This document shows, one piece after another, positions 23,005 through 31,125 of a DNA stretch of 39,211 nt (its first letter is position 1; each line of letters opens with the position of its first letter). The DNA comes from Avichristensenella sp031549105 (lineage in GTDB: Bacteria; Bacillota; Clostridia; Christensenellales; Aristaeellaceae): NCBI GenBank assembly GCA_031549105.1, contig JAVBQK010000151.1, positions 1 through 39,211 of the forward strand, written 5' to 3'. Position numbers and translations under genes: made by a program. The notes under the pieces are model-generated. The model was given only the letters and a program-made list of their open reading frames with translations, searched no databases and was not told where the DNA came from.

Positions 23005-24219
23005 ATGCGCAGGAAGAAGCGCACTTGGCCGAAAAAAGTAGCGATGGCGCTCGTGCTGGCTGTGCTGGCAGGCTCCGTCGCGCTGGTGCTGGTGGAGAAG
23101 TTTGCACCGGACCAAACTTACATCCCTCAGGCAATTGTGGCTCTGCCGTCCAAAACCGTGGCGGCGGTGATCAAGCCTTTCCAGGGGGTGTTTTCGTGGG
23201 CCACCCAGGGCATATCCGGCTATCTTGAAAGCTGGAAGCTGATGAAAAACATTGAAATGGCCTACAACGAGATCAAAGCACAGAATGACGAGATGATATT
23301 CCGCTCGCTTGACTACGAGGAGCTACGGGCGGAGAATGATCGCCTGCGCAACCTTTGGGAGGGCCAGGAACCTTACAAGGAGTTCAACCCCATTCTGGCA
23401 ACCGTTATTGACAAAGAGATCGGCAACTGGTTTCAATCGTTCACCATCAACGTGGGCAGTGACCAGAATGTCAAGGAGTTCATGGCCGTCGTCAACGCGG
23501 ACGGCCTGATCGGTTATACCACCAAGGTGTATGAAACGACCTCGGAGGTCATCAGCATCATAGACAGCCGCGCGAACGTATCGGGCATCATCCAGAGCTC
23601 GCGCGACCCGGGCACGGTGCGCGGCTCGCTCGGCCTGGACGACGATCCCGCCTGCCGTATGTACTACCTGCCCGCGGACCAAGTGCAGCGCCCCAACGAC
23701 GTGGTCGTCACCAGCGGCATCGGTGCGGCGTTTCCCAAGGGCATTGCAATCGGCGTTGTGCGTGAAAGCTCGCGCTATATGGACGCCAACAAGCACTATG
23801 TGAAGATTGAGCCGTATGTGGACTTCCAGCACATCGAGGAGGTGCTGGTCCTGGTGTATGACGCCAAGTCCGAGAACATGCCGGATGCGAACGATGGCCA
23901 GGCGAGCTATGTCCAGGTGCCGCTGGATACGCGCAGGCCGATCCCGCAGATTGGCGACGCAGCGTCCGATCCCGACCTTGGCGCGGCAACGCCGCCGCCT
24001 CGCGCAACGCGTGAATACATGGATGGCGTGGAGGACCCGAACGCTACGCCTGACCCGAATGCCACGCCCGATCCGAACGCTACACCTGACCTGAACGTGA
24101 CCCCGTACCCCAGCGAACCGCCGGCAGACCCCAATGCCTCGCCGACGCCTACGCTGAGCCCGGAAGAGGCGGCAATGCTGGCCGATGACCTCGCGTTCCA
24201 GCAGGACGAGGAGCCCTGA
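23005..24219 (+). CDS. mreC: Rod-shape protein MreC with long Pro-rich tail
   Basis: The extracytoplasmic scaffold that activates the elongation synthase complex; 404 aa, longer than the usual 280-300. One membrane segment (about residues 12-31) is followed by a coiled-coil stretch with AENDRLRNLW and the MreC beta domain (ATVIDKEIGNWFQSFTINVG, then DVVVTSGIGAAFPKGIAIG). After residue about 295 the family fold ends and a low-complexity tail of roughly 100 residues follows, with the repeated unit DPNATP and an acidic end. An AATACGGAGG site precedes ATG 23005. Confidence 0.94.
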   Translation: MRRKKRTWPKKVAMALVLAVLAGSVALVLVEKFAPDQTYIPQAIVALPSKTVAAVIKPFQGVFSWATQGISGYLESWKLMKNIEMAYNEIKAQNDEMIFRSLDYEELRAENDRLRNLWEGQEPYKEFNPILATVIDKEIGNWFQSFTINVGSDQNVKEFMAVVNADGLIGYTTKVYETTSEVISIIDSRANVSGIIQSSRDPGTVRGSLGLDDDPACRMYYLPADQVQRPNDVVVTSGIGAAFPKGIAIGVVRESSRYMDANKHYVKIEPYVDFQHIEEVLVLVYDAKSENMPDANDGQASYVQVPLDTRRPIPQIGDAASDPDLGAATPPPRATREYMDGVEDPNATPDPNATPDPNATPDLNVTPYPSEPPADPNASPTPTLSPEEAAMLADDLAFQQDEEP

Positions 24220-24220
24220 T

Positions 24221-24850
24221 ATGCGCAAGGCTGTGCGCTCCGGCGCGTTCATTCTGCTGGCCTATCTGTTCCAGGCCACGGCGCTCACCTATTTCAAGGT
24301 GAACGGTGTGACGTTGGACCTGGTTTCAGTCGTGCTGTACACGGTGGGCTTTTCGCTTGGGCTGTACGCCGGGGTTACCGGCGGCCTCCTTGGCGCGCTG
24401 GTGATGGAGGTTGTATCCGGCGACCTGCCCGGGGTGATTTCGGTATCCTGCGTGGCGGCAGGCGCGCTGGGCGCGTTGGTGGGCAAGCGTGTGCGCGAGT
24501 TCACCCGGGTGGGAAAGCGCACGCAGGAGCGGCTTGTCAAGCGCTTTGCGCCGATGGTGGTCGTCGGTCTTTTCGTCATCGTGCGGGAAGCGATCTATGT
24601 CGTGTATTTCTACCTGACCGGTGTGGATATTGTGTTCATGCACATCTCCAGGATGCTGATTGCAGGGGTTTTTGCGGCGCTTGTCGCCGTGCCGCTGCTG
24701 CCGGTGCTGTATGGTTTTCTCACCCGCAAGGATGAGGAGACGTTCGTAGCCAAATGGCGGCGGAAACAGAAGACGAAGGGTGAGGCCAAATCGCTTTCGC
24801 CGGTGAAGCCTCCGCCCGCCGCGAGTCCGGAAGGAGGGACACAGCTGTGA
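24221..24850 (+). CDS. mreD: Rod-shape protein MreD
   Basis: An integral membrane partner of MreC in the elongation complex; 209 aa with about five hydrophobic segments and a basic C-terminal cytoplasmic tail. Sequence conservation in this family is low; the call rests on topology, the segment GLYAGVTGGLLGALVMEV and its place between mreC and the PBP2 gene. The start is ATG 24221, one base after the mreC stop; an in-frame extension into mreC is less likely. Confidence 0.9.
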   Translation: MRKAVRSGAFILLAYLFQATALTYFKVNGVTLDLVSVVLYTVGFSLGLYAGVTGGLLGALVMEVVSGDLPGVISVSCVAAGALGALVGKRVREFTRVGKRTQERLVKRFAPMVVVGLFVIVREAIYVVYFYLTGVDIVFMHISRMLIAGVFAALVAVPLLPVLYGFLTRKDEETFVAKWRRKQKTKGEAKSLSPVKPPPAASPEGGTQL

Positions 24851-27366
24851 CAAAAACGGATAAATGGCACTATTGGGCCTTGGCGGCGATCATTGCCCTG
24901 AGCTTTATGGTAATGGTGGTGCGCCTGCTGGACCTGCAGGTACGTGGACAGGATGACTACGGCGCGATTGCCGAATCATCCATGACCAAAACGATCTATG
25001 AAAGTGGCATGCGCGGACAGATTCTGGACAAGGACGGCGCGCTGCTGGCGTATGACAAGCAGATCTATAACGTTGAGTTTTACCGCGATCCGTCCAGCAA
25101 GGGCGACCAAAACGCGCTGTACTCCAAGTCCATCTGGGAAATCATCCAACTGCTGAAGGCTGAGGGCAAGGAGGTCAAGTTTGACTTCTGGCTCCAGCGC
25201 GATGAAAACGGCGCGTGGGCTTTCAACTTCAACACGACCGATGCGGGTGTCATTGCCGCACGCGAGAAGATGTTCCGCAGCAATTTTTACATCAACACCA
25301 CGCCGTTGGAGGAAATCTACGATAAGCTGTGCGCCAACTACAGAATCAATGAAATCGACGAGGAATTTCCGGCGAATGAAAAACTGACCGAGGCGGACAA
25401 GCTGCAGGTGCTGTCCGTATGGCAGGAAATGCAGATGAACGCATTCAACTCCGTGCCCATCACGCTGGGCAAGGATATCAAGTGGTCCACCGTTATTGAA
25501 ATCGAGACGCGGATGGTCTCGCTTGACGGCATTTCCATCAGTGTGCAGAATCAGCGCGTCTATCCCAAAGGACCGCTGGCCTGCCACATCGTCGGCTACA
25601 CAGGTCTGATGCAGTCCAAGACGCAGACGGAAGAATACCTGCAAAAAGGCTATCAGCGCAATGACACCGTGGGCCTTGCGGGCATTGAGAACTCGATGGA
25701 GCAGTGGCTGACGGCCAACTCGTCGCTTCGGCGCGGGTATTCCGTTGTTGAAATAGACCGCTCCGGCCGCAAGATTCGCCAGCTGGACCGGGAGGAACCG
25801 GTCGATGGGAACACGGTCAAGCTGACGATCGACTCCGAGCTGCAGCAGGTGGTGGAGACGGAGCTGGCCAAGATCATCAACGATATCCGCGACTATGAAG
25901 AAAAGCTGATCACAAAGGGTGACTGGCTGGAGGCGAACAAGGAAGAGCTGGAAAAATACGCCGCCAACGAGCAGGACATCAAGTTTGCGGAGACTGGCGC
26001 CATTGTGGTGCTGGATATGAACGCCCGCGTGCTGGCGATGGCGAGCTACCCCAACTTCGACCCCAACGACTTTATCCTCGGTATGGACGAGGAGAGATAT
26101 ATTCGCACCATGAAGGATGAGCGCAAACCGCTGTACAACAACGCGATCATGGCACGCGATACCCCCGGCTCGGTATTCAAGATGGCAACCGCGCTGGCCG
26201 GACTGTATTACGGCGAACTTACGGTGACCGAAGAGATACCGGACATGGGTCCCTTTACGCTTTATGATCCGACAAACCCGCCCAAGTGTTGGATTGCCCC
26301 CAGGCTGGTCTATAAGCATCAGGATCACCAGACGGTGGTGCAGGGCATTGCGCACTCGTGCAACTACTTCTTCTACACAGTGGCCTCTCGCCTGGGTGAT
26401 GACGGCGAGCGCCTGTACCAGTTCGCGTCGAAGCTCGGCCTGGCCAGCAAGACGAACATCAACCTGCCAGGAGAAAGCAAGAGCGTCGTCGGCAGTCAGA
26501 TTTCCCTCTACGACCCCAGCCGTCCCATTACAGAGGCTGCGCAGGATACCGCGACCCCTGTGCTGTACAAGGCGCAGATCAAAAAGCACCTAAAGGAAAT
26601 CGGCGAGGAGTACGGCATCACCTACAGCGAGGAGCGCCTGGATAAGTGCATCAAGGCGTTGATGGACATGGCGGTTGTCACCTCTCAGGGCAACATGAGC
26701 ACCAACTGGGTACTGCATATCCGCCCGATCCTGATGGAGGAGCTGGGCATGACGACGGAAATGGTCTGGCGCGCGCCCATCGTCAGCCCAATCGCCACCT
26801 CTCTCAACGGTATTAAGTGGGGCGGATCGCAGACCATTCAGGCGGCGATCGGCCAGTCGATTACGCTAACCACGCCTGTCGCGATGGCCCGCTACGTGGT
26901 CGCCATCGCCAACGGCGGCTATGTCTACGATGTGCAGCTGATCGATAGCATCATCTCGCCCTCCGGCGAGACGATCAACTCGTTTGACCAGCCCATCCTC
27001 GTCAACGACCTGTCCGCTGAAATCGGCCAGTACCTTCCCTACATCAAGCAGGGAATGCACGACGTGGCCAGCGCGGAGGAAGGCGGTACGGCGCAGGCCG
27101 CGTTCTCCGGGTGGGAGTTTGTCGATGATATCGGCGGCAAGACAGGTACCGCTGAAATTAGCGATATCGACATTGAATCAAATGCGTGGTTTGTATCGTT
27201 TGCTCCTTATGAGAACCCCGAGATCGTCGTGGTCATTTACGTCAAGCACGGGCTGGGCGGCTCCCGTACCGCACCTGCCGCCAGGGCGATCATCGACTAT
27301 TACCTCAAGTCACGCGTGGCGGTTTCGTCGCTGGTTCTCCCTGCGCCCAACGCGCTGGCCCAATGA
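24847..27366 (+). CDS. mrdA: Penicillin-binding protein 2 (elongation-specific transpeptidase)
   Basis: The class B transpeptidase that crosslinks lateral-wall peptidoglycan with RodA; 839 aa, long for the family. One N-terminal membrane anchor (about 9-29) precedes a pedestal domain with GMRGQILDKDGALLAYD. The transpeptidase motifs are complete: SVFK (Ser442-Lys445), SCN (Ser504-Asn506) and KTG (765-767). Inserts around 100-200 and 350-380 explain some of the extra length. The start is GTG 24847, overlapping the mreD stop as GTGA; the stop overlaps the next gene as ATGA, so translation is coupled both ways. Confidence 0.95.
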   Translation: MTKTDKWHYWALAAIIALSFMVMVVRLLDLQVRGQDDYGAIAESSMTKTIYESGMRGQILDKDGALLAYDKQIYNVEFYRDPSSKGDQNALYSKSIWEIIQLLKAEGKEVKFDFWLQRDENGAWAFNFNTTDAGVIAAREKMFRSNFYINTTPLEEIYDKLCANYRINEIDEEFPANEKLTEADKLQVLSVWQEMQMNAFNSVPITLGKDIKWSTVIEIETRMVSLDGISISVQNQRVYPKGPLACHIVGYTGLMQSKTQTEEYLQKGYQRNDTVGLAGIENSMEQWLTANSSLRRGYSVVEIDRSGRKIRQLDREEPVDGNTVKLTIDSELQQVVETELAKIINDIRDYEEKLITKGDWLEANKEELEKYAANEQDIKFAETGAIVVLDMNARVLAMASYPNFDPNDFILGMDEERYIRTMKDERKPLYNNAIMARDTPGSVFKMATALAGLYYGELTVTEEIPDMGPFTLYDPTNPPKCWIAPRLVYKHQDHQTVVQGIAHSCNYFFYTVASRLGDDGERLYQFASKLGLASKTNINLPGESKSVVGSQISLYDPSRPITEAAQDTATPVLYKAQIKKHLKEIGEEYGITYSEERLDKCIKALMDMAVVTSQGNMSTNWVLHIRPILMEELGMTTEMVWRAPIVSPIATSLNGIKWGGSQTIQAAIGQSITLTTPVAMARYVVAIANGGYVYDVQLIDSIISPSGETINSFDQPILVNDLSAEIGQYLPYIKQGMHDVASAEEGGTAQAAFSGWEFVDDIGGKTGTAEISDIDIESNAWFVSFAPYENPEIVVVIYVKHGLGGSRTAPAARAIIDYYLKSRVAVSSLVLPAPNALAQ

Positions 27367-28199
27367 GCGGGCGGTGTGTGGCCGTCGTCTCCGGAAAGGG
27401 GGGCGTGGGCAAAACGATGCTGACCGCGGCGCTGGCCGCGGGGTTGGCGCTCCGTGGGCAAAGGGTTGCCGTGGTGGACCTGAACACCGGCCTGCGCGGG
27501 CTGGACATGGCGTTCGGCCTGGAAAACCGCGTGGTGTTCGACCTGGGCGATGTGCTTGACGGGATATGCGAGCTTTCCCAGGCGCTGGTGGCTGATAAAC
27601 AAACAGGTGTGCGCATGCTGGCCGCACGCCAAATGACGGGCAGCGACGCACTGCCGGAGGATGCGCTTTCGCACCTGTGCGAGACGCTCCGCGCGGAGTA
27701 TGATTGGGTGCTGCTGGATACACCGTCCGGCATTGGAAGGCCGTTTGAAGCCGCCGTCTCCGCGGCGGACAGGGCACTGCTGCTGACCACGCCGGATGAT
27801 GCCGCGCTGCGGGATACCGACCGGTTGGCAGGGCTTTTGCAGCGATTGGATGTAGGAAGCCCCTCGCTGGTGATCAACCGCATCCGGCCTGATTTTGTCG
27901 ATGCCGGGCTGCAGTACGCGCCCGAGGTATGCGCGCAGACCCTGGACATGCGCCCTCTGGGCGTGCTGCCTGAGGATGAGAGCGTATGGCGGCGCACGCT
28001 GGAGAAGCGGCCTGTATCGGGCGATACACAGGCGGCATGGGCGATTCGAAACCTGCTGGAGCGCATAGAGGATGCCGGCGTTCCGCTCCGTCCCTGGCGG
28101 GTGGAGATGGAAACGCCGCCCCCCGCGCAAATCAGGCGTGGCCTGCTGGATCGCTTTCGGCGTGAAGCACAGGCCCCGCCGCGAAAGGAAGTTCTATGA
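27363..28199 (+). CDS. minD: MinD-like division-site ATPase
   Basis: A membrane-associated deviant Walker A ATPase of 278 aa that in the Min system recruits MinC to block FtsZ rings. The P-loop is SGKGGVGKT (Lys12 and Lys17), followed by DLNTGLRGLDMAFGLENRVV, close to the MinD pattern, and LLDTPSGIG as Walker B. Near the C-terminus QIRRGLLDRFRREA could be the amphipathic membrane-targeting helix, here followed by about a dozen more residues. It overlaps its neighbours on both sides as ATGA. No minC, minE or divIVA-like gene is present, so partner and role are open. Confidence 0.9.
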   Translation: MSGRCVAVVSGKGGVGKTMLTAALAAGLALRGQRVAVVDLNTGLRGLDMAFGLENRVVFDLGDVLDGICELSQALVADKQTGVRMLAARQMTGSDALPEDALSHLCETLRAEYDWVLLDTPSGIGRPFEAAVSAADRALLLTTPDDAALRDTDRLAGLLQRLDVGSPSLVINRIRPDFVDAGLQYAPEVCAQTLDMRPLGVLPEDESVWRRTLEKRPVSGDTQAAWAIRNLLERIEDAGVPLRPWRVEMETPPPAQIRRGLLDRFRREAQAPPRKEVL

Positions 28200-29437
28200 G
28201 CACACTGCCTACCATCAACCGAAAGGCCAGGCAACACTTTGACATTCCGCTGCTTTTGCTTACTTTTGCACTGGCGGCGTTTGGCGTGCTGGCCATCACA
28301 GTTGCTACGTACTCCTATACGGACCAGACGCTGCTGGTGGATACGCTGCTATCGCGCATCACCAGTTCCGAATCCGGGTCAAAACAGGCCCTGTTCTTTC
28401 TGATCAGCCCCATCGCCATCGCCGGCATGGTCGCCATCAACTACCGTTTCTTTCACAAGTTTTCCGGCCTTCTGTACATCGGCGCGCTTGGGCTGCTGGG
28501 GCTGGTGCTCATAATGGGCAACACGACATCCGGCGTGACAGGCTGGTTCAGCCTCTTCTCCGGCTACATGTTGCAGCCGAGTGAGTTCGCGAAGCTGGCC
28601 GTTATCCTGCACCTGGCGAAGTTCTTTGCGCGCAAGGAAGACCCGGTGACGACGGTGCGTGAGTTTATCACGATGGGTGTGATCATGGTGCTGCCGGTGC
28701 TGCTCATCTTCGCGCAGGGCGAGCTGGGTACGGTCATGGTGTTCATCGTGTTCTACGTGGGCATGATGTTTGTCAGCGGTATGCGCCTGCGCATCATTGC
28801 GGGCCTGGGCGGTATGGGCGTGGCGGCGCTGGTGCCGGTGGTGCTGATCATGCAGCAGAGTGGTTCCTACCGCTATGACCGACTGATCTCATTCATCGAT
28901 CCCTCGCAGGCATCTCCCGACGCCATCTATCAGGCGCGCAACTCGCAGATTGCCATCGGCAACGGCGGGCTGAACGGCGTGGGCATGTTTCAGAATGGAA
29001 CCTACTATGCGCTGAACTACGTACCGCAGGATCATACGGACTTTATCTTTTCGGCGATCGGCGAGGCAATGGGGTTTGTCGGCTGCATACTTCTCATCGC
29101 GCTGTATATGATGCTGATCTATCGTATGCTCTCTCTGGCGATGAATACATACGACAAGTTTGCGCGGCTGGTGATCGTTGGGTTTATGACGATGATGTTC
29201 TTCCATATCGTGTACAACATCGGCATGACCATCGGCGTTATGCCCGTGATGGGCATCCCGCTACCGTTTGTCAGCTACGGAGGCTCCAACCTGATCGCGA
29301 ACATGGCCGGCATAGGGCTGGTGCTCAACATCACGCTTAGAAAGCCGCAATCCAGATCGAGCCCCGTGGACGAGGCGCTGACCGGTGGCGTGCGGCTGAA
29401 AAAGAAGAAGCCGCCCCGGAAGGCGCGGACGGCGTGA
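28196..29437 (+). CDS. rodA: RodA/FtsW-family peptidoglycan polymerase
   Basis: A SEDS glycosyltransferase that polymerises lipid II with PBP2; 413 aa, about ten membrane segments. Family hallmarks are GYMLQPSEFAKLAV, the large outer loop with YQARNSQIAIGNGGLNGVG, DHTDFIFSAIGEAMGF and GIPLPFVSYGGSNL. The C-terminal tail is short and strongly basic (KKKKPPRKAR). RodA is preferred over FtsW because it lies in the mre operon with PBP2. The start overlaps the minD stop as ATGA; last gene before the operon terminator. Confidence 0.94.
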   Translation: MSTLPTINRKARQHFDIPLLLLTFALAAFGVLAITVATYSYTDQTLLVDTLLSRITSSESGSKQALFFLISPIAIAGMVAINYRFFHKFSGLLYIGALGLLGLVLIMGNTTSGVTGWFSLFSGYMLQPSEFAKLAVILHLAKFFARKEDPVTTVREFITMGVIMVLPVLLIFAQGELGTVMVFIVFYVGMMFVSGMRLRIIAGLGGMGVAALVPVVLIMQQSGSYRYDRLISFIDPSQASPDAIYQARNSQIAIGNGGLNGVGMFQNGTYYALNYVPQDHTDFIFSAIGEAMGFVGCILLIALYMMLIYRMLSLAMNTYDKFARLVIVGFMTMMFFHIVYNIGMTIGVMPVMGIPLPFVSYGGSNLIANMAGIGLVLNITLRKPQSRSSPVDEALTGGVRLKKKKPPRKARTA

Positions 29438-29500
29438 TGCGTAAGCTGGATTTTTATACATGAAATCTAATATTATCCGCTAATTGACGAAAAAATATGC

Positions 29501-29528
29501 AAAGAGGGGTTGACAAACCCCTCTTTTT
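29501..29528 (+). terminator. Intrinsic terminator of the elongation operon
   Basis: AAAGAGGGG (29501-29509) pairs with CCCCTCTTT (29518-29526), followed by TT; the 8-base loop TTGACAAA contains the -35 of the next promoter. Confidence 0.85.
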
Positions 29529-29537
29529 GCGTATAAT
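29510..29537 (+). promoter_or_regulatory. Consensus sigma-A promoter embedded in the terminator
   Basis: A perfect -35 TTGACA (29510-29515) and a perfect -10 TATAAT (29532-29537) are 16 bases apart. The -35 is the hairpin loop and the spacer includes the 3' arm and T-run. It drives the amino-acid ABC operon starting at 29570. Confidence 0.85.
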
Positions 29538-29569
29538 AATGCACATCAAGCGTTTGGAGGGACATTGGA

Positions 29570-30379
29570 ATGAAAAAATTCTTTGCGTTGGCATTGGCTT
29601 TGACCCTGGTGCTGTCCATGGTAGGCGGCGCGCTGGCGGAGACCCAGCTGGAAAAGATCAAGGCGACGGGCAAGCTGACCGTGGCGACCAGCCCGGACTT
29701 TGCGCCCAGCGAGTTTATCGACCCGGCCAAGTCCGGCCAGGATTCGTATGTTGGCGCGGACATGAGCCTGGTCCGCTACATTGCCGAGCAGATGGGCGTG
29801 GAGCTGGTGATTGAGGCGATGGACTTCTCCGCAACGCTGGGCGCGGTGTCCGCGGGCACTGTGAACATCGCGATCTCGGGCTTTGCGCCCACGGAAGAGC
29901 GCAAGGAATCGATGGAGCTGTCCAATCCTTTCGTGTACGAAGCTGACAAGGGTCAGGGCATCCTGGTGCTCAAGGACCAGCTGGATCAGTACAAGTCGGC
30001 GGAAGACTTCGCGGGCAAGAAGATTGCCGTGCAGAATGGCTCGCTGCAGTATAAGCTGCTTACCGAACAGCTGCCTGACGCGGTGCCAGAAATCATCACC
30101 AACATCAATGATGCGGTCATGATGCTGATCACTGGCAAGGTGGATGCGGTTGGCGTCTCCGTGGACAATGGCGAATCCTACGTGGCGAACTACGACAAGC
30201 TGGCCGTCAGCGAGTTCCGCTATGACTATGAGAGCATTGGCACGGTTATCGCCGCCAAGAAGGGCGAGACGGAGCTGGTGGAGGCCATTAACGAGATCCT
30301 GGATAAGGCGAAGGAAGAGGGCCTGTTCCCGGTGTGGTTCCAGGAAGCGACCGAACTGTCGGAATCGCTGGGCCTGTAA
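29570..30379 (+). CDS. Polar amino-acid ABC transporter substrate-binding protein
   Basis: The capture subunit of a family 3 (SBP_bac_3) importer; 269 aa. The signal peptide MKKFFALALALTLVLSMVGGALAE has no lipobox cysteine (written here as a continuous peptide of residues 1-24 in three parts: basic start, hydrophobic core, ALAE site). The mature protein starts with QLEKIKATGKLTVATSPDFAP and shows GADMSLVRYIAEQMGVEL, ISGFAPTEERKESMEL and GKKIAVQNGSLQYKLL, all typical. Specificity cannot be read from sequence. GGAGGG precedes ATG 29570. First gene of the operon, expressed from the consensus promoter just upstream. Confidence 0.94.
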   Translation: MKKFFALALALTLVLSMVGGALAETQLEKIKATGKLTVATSPDFAPSEFIDPAKSGQDSYVGADMSLVRYIAEQMGVELVIEAMDFSATLGAVSAGTVNIAISGFAPTEERKESMELSNPFVYEADKGQGILVLKDQLDQYKSAEDFAGKKIAVQNGSLQYKLLTEQLPDAVPEIITNINDAVMMLITGKVDAVGVSVDNGESYVANYDKLAVSEFRYDYESIGTVIAAKKGETELVEAINEILDKAKEEGLFPVWFQEATELSESLGL

Positions 30380-30404
30380 AACAGGGCTGACATGGGATTC
30401 ATGT

Positions 30405-30434
30405 GGCCGGCGCGGATGAGGGGCCGCGCCGGCC
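30405..30434 (+). other. Intercistronic GC-rich stem-loop
   Basis: A perfect 11-bp stem GGCCGGCGCGG/CCGCGCCGGCC (30405-30415, 30424-30434) with an 8-base loop and no T-run, between the binding-protein and permease genes. It probably tunes relative expression or mRNA stability. Confidence 0.75.
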
Positions 30435-30462
30435 ATAGCATGAATGAGAGGGGAAAGGTAGC

Positions 30463-31125
30463 TTGCTGCAAAACATCGTAAAGATACTTTCTAAATACGG
30501 ATACCTGTTCCTGGACGGCGTGTGGTACACGCTGCTGCTTTCGGCGATCACCGTCTTCTTCGGCGCAATCCTGGGGTCGCTGCTCGCGATGCTCCGTATG
30601 GCCAAGCTCAAGATTATCCGGTTCATCGCCAGTGTGTACATCGAAATCATCCGCGGCACGCCGTTGCTGTTGCAGCTGTACTTCTTTTACTTTATCCTGC
30701 CGAACATGCTGCCGTTCCTGAATGACAAGTTCCTGTGCATCGCCATCGCGCTGGTATTCAACTCCGCTGCCTACGTCAGCGAGATCATCCGCGCGGGCAT
30801 TCAGGCGGTGGACCGTGGGCAGACGGAAGCTGCCCGCAGCCTGGGCCTGAACAGCCGCCAGACGATGCTGCGGATTGTCCTGCCGCAGGCGGTAAAGAAC
30901 ATCCTGCCGGCGCTGTGCAACGAGTTCATCATGGTCATCAAGGAGACATCGCTGGCGTCCACCTTCTTCATTGGCGATATCATGACGCAGGTTAACACGA
31001 TCAAGGGCTTTACGTTCATGGTGGTGGAGCCGTTGATCATCGGCGGCGTGATTTACTTCATCCTCACCTTCTCGCTGAGCAAGCTTGTCGCGGTGTATGA
31101 AAGGAGGATGCAGGTTAGTGGCTAA
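30463..31125 (+). CDS. Amino-acid ABC transporter permease (HisM/GlnP type)
   Basis: The membrane subunit, 220 aa, about five segments. SAITVFFGAILGSLLAMLR, the IRGTPLLLQLYF motif and the EAA loop EAARSLGLNSRQTMLRIVLP are diagnostic of the polar amino-acid family. The start is TTG 30463 with GAGAGGGGAAAGG ahead; no ATG offers a full first membrane segment. It overlaps the ATPase gene by 8 bases. Confidence 0.93.
   Translation: MLQNIVKILSKYGYLFLDGVWYTLLLSAITVFFGAILGSLLAMLRMAKLKIIRFIASVYIEIIRGTPLLLQLYFFYFILPNMLPFLNDKFLCIAIALVFNSAAYVSEIIRAGIQAVDRGQTEAARSLGLNSRQTMLRIVLPQAVKNILPALCNEFIMVIKETSLASTFFIGDIMTQVNTIKGFTFMVVEPLIIGGVIYFILTFSLSKLVAVYERRMQVSG

Noticed and set aside
24976..26589. Long open frame (537 codons) antisense to the PBP2 gene
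   Set aside because: It mirrors a well-supported gene with complete transpeptidase motifs; its Arg/His/Gln-rich translation is typical of antisense frames in GC-rich DNA and has no ribosome binding site.
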